64,000 nucleotides of DNA, taken from NCBI RefSeq assembly GCF_013363995.1, contig NZ_JABWGO010000012.1, forward strand, positions 1-64,000, given 5' to 3'. The stretch comes from Nonomuraea rhodomycinica. Its GTDB lineage: Bacteria; Actinomycetota; Actinomycetes; Streptosporangiales; Streptosporangiaceae. Shown piece after piece: positions 59,233 to 64,000 of the stretch; position 1 is the stretch's first letter; each line of letters starts with the position of its first letter. The notes under the pieces are model-generated. The model did no database searches, was not told the origin of the DNA, and saw only the letters and a list, made by a program, of their open reading frames with translations. The position numbers and the translations under genes are program-made.

Positions 59233-59754
59233 TCAGGGGGTGGCGGGGGCGTCCAGGGCGCGCTGGAGGAGGATCGTGTCGATCCAGCGGCCGTGCTTGA
59301 AGCCGACGCTCCTCAGCCGCCCCACCTGCTCGAAGCCGAACGCCGCGTGCAGCCTCAGCGAGGCGGGGTTGCCGCTGTCGCCGCCGTCGGCGACCACCGC
59401 CACCATCTGCCGCGTCCCGGCGCGGGCGGCGCGTTCGATGAGCTCGCCCAGCAGCAGCCGCCCCAGGCCGCGTCCCGTGGCCCCGGGCGCCAGGTAGACG
59501 GTGTCCTCCGCCGTGTGACGGTAGGCGGGCTTGGGCCGGAACGGGCCGGCGTAGGCGAAGCCGGTCACCTCGCCGTCCTCCTCCGTCACCAGGAACGGCA
59601 GCCCGGCCCCGGTGATGGCCGCGGCCTTGGCCCGCCAGTCCTCGACGCCGGGCGGCGTCTCGTCGAAGGTGGCCACGCTCTTCTCGACGTAATGGGCGTA
59701 GATGGAGGCGACGGCGGGGAGGTCGGACTCGGACAGCGGTCGTGGTGTCGTCAT
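59233..59754 (-). CDS. GNAT acetyltransferase, phosphinothricin/methionine sulfoximine type
   Basis: A 173-residue enzyme from the ATG at 59754 (MTTPRPLSESDLPAVASIYA). HYVEKSVATFDETPPGVEDW is the family signature of Pat/MddA-type acetyltransferases. VYLAPGATGRGLGRLLLGEL is the acetyl-CoA loop and GNPASLRLHAAFGFEQVGRL follows. Members acetylate phosphinothricin, methionine sulfone or sulfoximine and similar amines. The 72-bp array lies between it and the helicase. Confidence 0.93.
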   Translation of the reverse strand: MTTPRPLSESDLPAVASIYAHYVEKSVATFDETPPGVEDWRAKAAAITGAGLPFLVTEEDGEVTGFAYAGPFRPKPAYRHTAEDTVYLAPGATGRGLGRLLLGELIERAARAGTRQMVAVVADGGDSGNPASLRLHAAFGFEQVGRLRSVGFKHGRWIDTILLQRALDAPATP

Positions 59755-59802
59755 GTCATCCGATTGTGGCGGGCATCGCATGACAGGCGTGTTTCCGGGT
59801 GT

Positions 59803-61089
59803 TCACCGCTGCAGGGCGGGGGCCGGGCGGCGCGGCGCCGTCGTCAGCAGGAGCGCGCCGCCGACCGCCGCCACCGCCGCGACCGGCGCGATCCCCGGCG
59901 CGAAGCCCGCCACCGTGAGCGTCAGCACCCCGGCGCCGGTCAGCGCCGCCGCCAGGAGCATCCGCGGCCACCCGCCCGGCCGGTACGGCAGCGCGGGCGG
60001 CTCCTCGAACCGGGCGAACCCCTTCAGCAGCGGCCCCATCACCAGGCACAGAGCCCCGAACCAGAACGGCCACCCGGCCCACCAGCCCGCCCCGCCCGGC
60101 GCCGGCGTGTCCACGCCCAGCCCCACCACGACGACCCCGGTCACGGCGAACAGCGCCGGCATGTGCCACAGGTACACCGTCATGATCCGCGGCCCCGCCC
60201 AGGACAGCAGCCCGTCCAGCGGCAGCCGCAGGATCCGCCCGCGCAGCAGCAGGGCCAGCCCCACCTGCCCGAACGCCACGGCCAGCATGGCGAGCGTCGG
60301 GGGCGCCATGTTCGACATCTCGGCGCCGGGCAGGCCGATCATGCTGCCCGGGTACGGCCCCGCCCACACCAGCAGCGCCGCGGCCCCGAACCCGCCCGCC
60401 GCCATGACGCCCGGCCGGGTCAGCCGGCCCTCCGCGTACAGCAGGCCGAGCTGGTGGACCGCCAGCCACACGAACACGATGTTGAGGTAGCCCAGCGCGT
60501 CCAGGCCCGTGGAGAAGCGGGCGACGTCCGTCAGCACCGCGCCGGCGGCCAGCGCCGCAGGGACCCGCCCGCCGTGCCGCTCGTGCAGGCGGGCCATCAG
60601 CGGCATGGCCGTGACGGCGATGACGTAGACGGCGAGGAACCACAGGAGCTGGCCGGTCAGCCGCGCGCCCGTCTCCAGCGGCTGGGCCGGCACGCCGAGC
60701 GCCGCGAGCGCGTGCGGCAGCGGGATCCACACGGCCGCCAGCGGCAGCAGCGGCCAGGCCAGCCGCCGCAGCCGGGCCGCCAGCCACCGCGGCGCGTCGT
60801 GCCGGGCGCGGCGGAAGCTGATCGCGTTCGCGGCGCCGCCGGCGAAGAACACCAGCGGCATCACCTGGCTGAGCCACGTGACCACCCACACCCCGGGCGT
60901 CGCCAGCGCGTTGCCCGTCGTCAGGGTCGTCCCGTCGAAGGCGAGCACGGGGATCGTCCAGTGCTGGAACACCACCAGCGCGATGCCCAGGACGCGCAGC
61001 ACGTCGATGAACGGGTCCCGGGCGACGCGCGGCGGGGCGGCCGCGACGGGGACGCCGGGCGGCGCCGGACGGTCGAGGAGGACGGTCAT
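59803..61089 (-). CDS. Acyltransferase-3 family membrane protein
   Basis: A 428-residue, about ten-helix protein from the ATG at 61089 (MTVLLDRPAPPG). PFIDVLRVLGIALVVFQHWT carries the conserved Arg and His of the family, and MPLVFFAGGAANAISFRRAR and MTVYLWHMPALFAVTG follow. Members transfer acyl groups to sugars, lipids or antibiotics at the membrane. No glycan or natural-product genes are adjacent. No good ribosome binding site is seen before the ATG. Confidence 0.9.
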   Translation of the reverse strand: MTVLLDRPAPPGVPVAAAPPRVARDPFIDVLRVLGIALVVFQHWTIPVLAFDGTTLTTGNALATPGVWVVTWLSQVMPLVFFAGGAANAISFRRARHDAPRWLAARLRRLAWPLLPLAAVWIPLPHALAALGVPAQPLETGARLTGQLLWFLAVYVIAVTAMPLMARLHERHGGRVPAALAAGAVLTDVARFSTGLDALGYLNIVFVWLAVHQLGLLYAEGRLTRPGVMAAGGFGAAALLVWAGPYPGSMIGLPGAEMSNMAPPTLAMLAVAFGQVGLALLLRGRILRLPLDGLLSWAGPRIMTVYLWHMPALFAVTGVVVVGLGVDTPAPGGAGWWAGWPFWFGALCLVMGPLLKGFARFEEPPALPYRPGGWPRMLLAAALTGAGVLTLTVAGFAPGIAPVAAVAAVGGALLLTTAPRRPAPALQR

Positions 61090-61293
61090 GGGGGAGAGCC
61101 TCGATTCATCGGCTTCGTCGGGAAGCGCGGGGAGGAGATGTCCCCAGGCTCCCGGCGCGGCCGTCCCGGCACATTCCCGCGGGCCGCCGAACCGCGGTCG
61201 AGACCTCACCACCGGCGGGGGTAGGGCGGGCCCTACCCCGGCATGCCTGCACACCGGGTCGAACCGGGGACGACACCGGCATACCGTTGCGCC

Positions 61294-62541
61294 ATGCGTT
61301 CCCTCATGAGGCGTGTCCTGCTCGACACGCGTTACACGCTCGTGGGCTTCCCCACGACGGTCATCGGCTTCGCGATCCTGATCTCCGGGTTCGCCGCCGG
61401 CCTGGGCACCGCGGTCGTGTGGATCGGCGTGCCGATCCTGGCCGGCGTCCTCATGATCGCGCGCGGGTTCGCCGACGCCGAGCGCGGCTGGCTGTCCGAC
61501 GTGCTGGGCCGCCCGCCCGTGCGTCCCCGCTACAAGCCCGCGCCCGAGGGGGCCGGCCGGTTCCGCCGGCTGATCAACCCGCTGACCAGCGGGCAGTCCT
61601 GGCTCGACCTGCTCCACGGCATCCTGAACCTGCCGATGGCGATCATCGCGTTCGTGCTGACCGTGGTGTTCTGGGCCCTCCCCTTCCTCGGCCTGACCTA
61701 CCCCCTCTACGGCGTCGTGACCTCGCGCATCCCGGGCAACATGGAGCTGCCGGAGCTGCTCGGCTTCGGCCGCGGCTACGGCGTGAACGTCGTCTTCTAC
61801 GTGTCGCTCGGCCTGCTGGGGTTGCTGGTCATGCCGTTCATGGTGCGCGGGGCCGCGCTGATCCGCGCCGGACTGGGCCGGGCGCTGCTGACCGGCGTCG
61901 CCGAGCTGCAGGAGCGCATCGACGACCTCGCCGAGGGCCGCGCCGCCGCCGTCTCCGCCGAGGCCAACGCGCTGCGCAAGCTGGAGCGCGACATCCACGA
62001 CGGCCCCCAGCAGCGCCTGGTGTCGCTGGCCATGGAGCTGTCGCGCGCGCAGCGGCAGATGGCCAAGGACCCAGCGGCCGCCCAGGCCACGATCAGCTCC
62101 GCGATCACCGCCACCCGCGAGACGCTCGACGAGCTGCGCGCCCTGTCGCGCGGCATCGCGCCGCCCATCCTGTCCGACCGCGGCCTCGCGCCCGCGCTGG
62201 CCGCCCTCGCGAGCCGCTGCACGGTGCCCGTGGAGCTGGACGTGCAGATCGTCGGCCGCTTCCAGGCGGCCGTCGAGAACGCGATCTACTTCGTCGTCGC
62301 CGAGACCATGACGAACGTCGCCAAGCACAGCCGCGCCACCGTCTGCACCGTCCAGCTCACCCGCACCGGCAACGTCCTCATGCTGACGATCGGGGATGAT
62401 GGGGTCGGCGGCGCACACGTCGCCAAGGGACACGGTCTCGCCGGGCTCGCCGACCGGCTCCGCGCGGTCGACGGGGAGCTCACGGTCGACTCGCCCGACG
62501 GCGGGCCGACAGTGATCGTGGCGGAGGTGCCGTGCGCGTAG
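61294..62541 (+). CDS. Sensor histidine kinase (NarX/HisKA_3 type)
   Basis: A 415-residue membrane kinase from the ATG at 61294. Four helices form a DUF-type sensor region: TVIGFAILISGFAAGLGTAV, GILNLPMAIIAFVLTVVFWA, and two more near residues 150-200. The phospho-acceptor His is in LRKLERDIHDGPQQRLVSLA. The HATPase domain has VVAETMTNVAKHSRATV (N box) and GDDGVGGAHVAKGHGLAGLA (G boxes). It overlaps its response regulator by ten bases. The signal is unknown. Confidence 0.94.
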   Translation: MRSLMRRVLLDTRYTLVGFPTTVIGFAILISGFAAGLGTAVVWIGVPILAGVLMIARGFADAERGWLSDVLGRPPVRPRYKPAPEGAGRFRRLINPLTSGQSWLDLLHGILNLPMAIIAFVLTVVFWALPFLGLTYPLYGVVTSRIPGNMELPELLGFGRGYGVNVVFYVSLGLLGLLVMPFMVRGAALIRAGLGRALLTGVAELQERIDDLAEGRAAAVSAEANALRKLERDIHDGPQQRLVSLAMELSRAQRQMAKDPAAAQATISSAITATRETLDELRALSRGIAPPILSDRGLAPALAALASRCTVPVELDVQIVGRFQAAVENAIYFVVAETMTNVAKHSRATVCTVQLTRTGNVLMLTIGDDGVGGAHVAKGHGLAGLADRLRAVDGELTVDSPDGGPTVIVAEVPCA

Positions 62542-63179
62542 TCGTGGCCGATGACGCGGTCCTGATCAGGGAGGGCCTGGTCAGGCTGCTGGAGGAGTTC
62601 GGCTGTGAGGTGGTGGCCGCCGTGGGCGACGGCGACTCCCTGGTCGCGGCGGTGTCCGAGCACCGGCCGGACGTGTCGGTGGTGGACGTGCGGATGCCGC
62701 CGTCCTTCACCGACGAGGGCCTGCGCGCCGCCGTCGAGGCCCGCAAGCGGGTGCCGGGGACGCCGGTGCTCATCCTGTCGCAGTACGTCGAGGTGTCGTA
62801 CGCCGACGACCTGCTGGCCGACGCCCGGGGCGCGGTCGGCTACCTGCTGAAGGACCGGGTCGTGGACGTCGACGAGTTCCTGGAGGGCCTGCGGCGGGTG
62901 GCCGCGGGCGGCACCGTGTTCGATCCTCAGGTGGTGTCGCAGCTGATGGTGCGCAGGCGCAAGAACGACCCGCTGGCCCAGCTCACGCCGCGCGAGCGGG
63001 AGGTGCTGGGGCTCATGGCCGAGGGCAGGTCCAACCCGGCCATCGGGCGGCAGCTGGTGATCAGCGACGGGGCGGTGGAGAAGCACATCAGGAGCATCTT
63101 CAGCAAGCTCGGCCTCTACGCCGACGACAGCGACCAGCACCGCCGCGTGCTCGCCGTGCTGGCCTACCTGCGCTCCTGA
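62532..63179 (+). CDS. NarL/LuxR-family response regulator
   Basis: A 215-residue protein with a GTG start inside the kinase gene. The receiver domain begins MRVVVADDAVLIREGLVRLL and has the phosphorylated Asp in SVVDVRMPPSFTDEGL. YLLKDRVVDVDEFLEGL has the conserved Lys. The LuxR HTH is LTPREREVLGLMAEGRSNPA then QLVISDGAVEKHIRSIF. It is the partner of the kinase; targets are not visible. Confidence 0.95.
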   Translation: MRVVVADDAVLIREGLVRLLEEFGCEVVAAVGDGDSLVAAVSEHRPDVSVVDVRMPPSFTDEGLRAAVEARKRVPGTPVLILSQYVEVSYADDLLADARGAVGYLLKDRVVDVDEFLEGLRRVAAGGTVFDPQVVSQLMVRRRKNDPLAQLTPREREVLGLMAEGRSNPAIGRQLVISDGAVEKHIRSIFSKLGLYADDSDQHRRVLAVLAYLRS

Positions 63180-63346
63180 CCCGCGCTCCCGTACGTGCGG
63201 GGTCTCTCTCGGGGAGCCCGGCGGGTGGGGGAGGCCGGAGGCTGTGCGGGGCCGGTGGGGGTTCCGGGGCCGGGCGGCCGGCCGGCCCGCGCGGCGGACC
63301 CGCGCGGACCAGGCCACCCGGTCTCCAGGACCCGGCCACCCGGTGT

Positions 63347-63652
63347 CTAGCCGAGCGCCTCGACCAGCTTCTTGCGCTGCTGGGCGCCCAGGCCGCCGAG
63401 GCGGCGCTTCTCGTCGACGCCGGCCTCCTCCATCAGCGCGGTGGCCTTGGCCGGGCCGACACCCTTGACCGCGCGCAGCGCCTGCGACACCTTGATCTTC
63501 TTGGCGATGTCGTCGTCACGCTCAAGGAGCTGCGAGAACGTCATCTCGCCGGCCTTGACCTTGGCCAGCAGGGCGGTGCGCGCCGCGCGGGCCTCGGCCG
63601 CCTTCTCCAGAGCCGCCTTGCGCTGCTCGGGGGTGAGAGTGGGAAGTGCCAT
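63347..63652 (-). CDS. mihF: Integration host factor, actinobacterial type
   Basis: A 101-residue DNA-binding protein with GAGGAG seven bases before the ATG. The N-terminal half is a long charged helix (LTPEQRKAALEKAAEARAAR). The C-terminal half has KVSQALRAVKGVGPAKATAL, the helix-two-turns-helix of mycobacterial IHF, then AGVDEKRRLGGLGAQQRKKL. It bends and compacts DNA and supports phage integration and development. It is usually followed by gmk; here the convergent response regulator follows instead. Confidence 0.96.
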   Translation of the reverse strand: MALPTLTPEQRKAALEKAAEARAARTALLAKVKAGEMTFSQLLERDDDIAKKIKVSQALRAVKGVGPAKATALMEEAGVDEKRRLGGLGAQQRKKLVEALG

Positions 63653-64000
63653 CTCTGTCTCCTCGGGGAGTTAAACGTTCGGGGTTCTGTTACCCGTAGT
63701 GCAGTGGCTAATCATGGCGGATACCAGCGGTTCTTGGTGCGGAAAGCGTCCGCTCAGGGCCGGAGCAGCGCCCGTGCGGCCGTCTCGGCGGGCGGCGGGG
63801 CCCCGCGCGGGGGAGCGGGGACGCCCGCGGGGCGCCGCCGCTGGGCACGCTCCCGCGACGCCGCCGCGCGGGCGTGGAAAACGGCTTCCGGCCAGGGCGT
63901 GGACGGCCTCGCCGGCGGCCGGGGCGGGCCCGCCGCTGTGACCGGGGCAAGGGCGCCGTCCGGCTGACGCACGGGCGTGGTCCCGGCCGCTCGCCGCTCA
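63653..64000. other. Region upstream of mihF to the window end
   Basis: The first about 70 bases probably hold the mihF promoter and leader and are AT-richer. From 63754 a minus-strand frame is open to the window end (ending PAETAARALLRP), but it is Ala/Arg/Pro-rich and matches nothing I know. It may be the 3' end of a gene outside the window or a spurious frame. Confidence 0.35.

Noticed and set aside
56461..61224. 1587-residue plus-strand open frame across three genes
   Set aside because: It covers the helicase, GNAT and acyltransferase genes antisense, with low-complexity residues only; an artefact of GC-rich codon bias.

Overview
The window is very GC-rich, strongly codon-biased actinomycete chromosome. 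The divergent glgC/glgA pair, a mycobacterial-type integration host factor (mihF), LAL and ROK regulators, and SsgA-free, secretion-rich gene content all point to a filamentous actinomycete. The order Streptosporangiales (Nonomuraea, Streptosporangium and relatives) is the best guess, but no rRNA is present and this is inference.

Layout. 0-6 kb: tail of a secreted P-domain protein, a LuxR-type LAL regulator, and a LysR regulator divergent from a YeiH-type permease with an odd Ser/Thr/Pro-rich N-terminal extension. 5.9-12.1 kb: an accessory island of lower GC with IS5-family transposase debris, a TetR/DUF4386 pair with textbook operators, a frameshifted ORF, an XRE/TPR-type regulator that has lost part of its helix-turn-helix, and small orphan ORFs. 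12.1-21.7 kb: core metabolism and housekeeping (glgC, glgA, PH-domain protein, Ddn-like reductase, GNAT, degenerate CbiX-like protein, SPFH protein, MHS transporter with GntR regulator, DUF2203). 21.7-35 kb: secreted proteins (a tandem paralogous pair and a GH10-like protein), CGNR protein, FAD oxidase, MFS exporter, AlkB, AraC, PhyH, DusB, ACT protein, then a tRNA Gly-Cys-Val cluster. 35-39 kb: GNAT, class A beta-lactamase, HIBADH-like dehydrogenase.

39-56.4 kb is the most coherent region. It holds two ROK-controlled carbohydrate loci. The first (ROK; GH36, MalF/MalG-like permeases, lipoprotein binding protein, PhoD phosphodiesterase, secreted GH27 with NPCBM, GH20) reads as alpha-galactoside/hexosaminide scavenging, possibly from phosphate-containing glycopolymers. 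The second (ROK; binding protein, two permeases, GH29 fucosidase) reads as fucoside uptake. Neither encodes an ATPase, so a shared MsiK-type ATPase elsewhere is implied. Between the first ROK gene and the GH36 gene lie two matching 27-bp operator-like sites (19/27 identical), one starting at the -10 of the GH36 promoter.

56.4-64 kb: a DUF3516-type helicase, a 72-bp minisatellite, an acetyltransferase, an acyltransferase-3 membrane protein, a histidine kinase/response regulator pair and mihF.

A recurring theme is local tandem-repeat expansion: 15, 21, 24, 36 and 72 bp arrays, those inside genes always a multiple of three, plus 23- and 60-bp repeats between genes. They have inflated linkers in an AraC regulator and the YeiH-like permease in particular. 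No CRISPR array, prophage or complete insertion sequence was seen.
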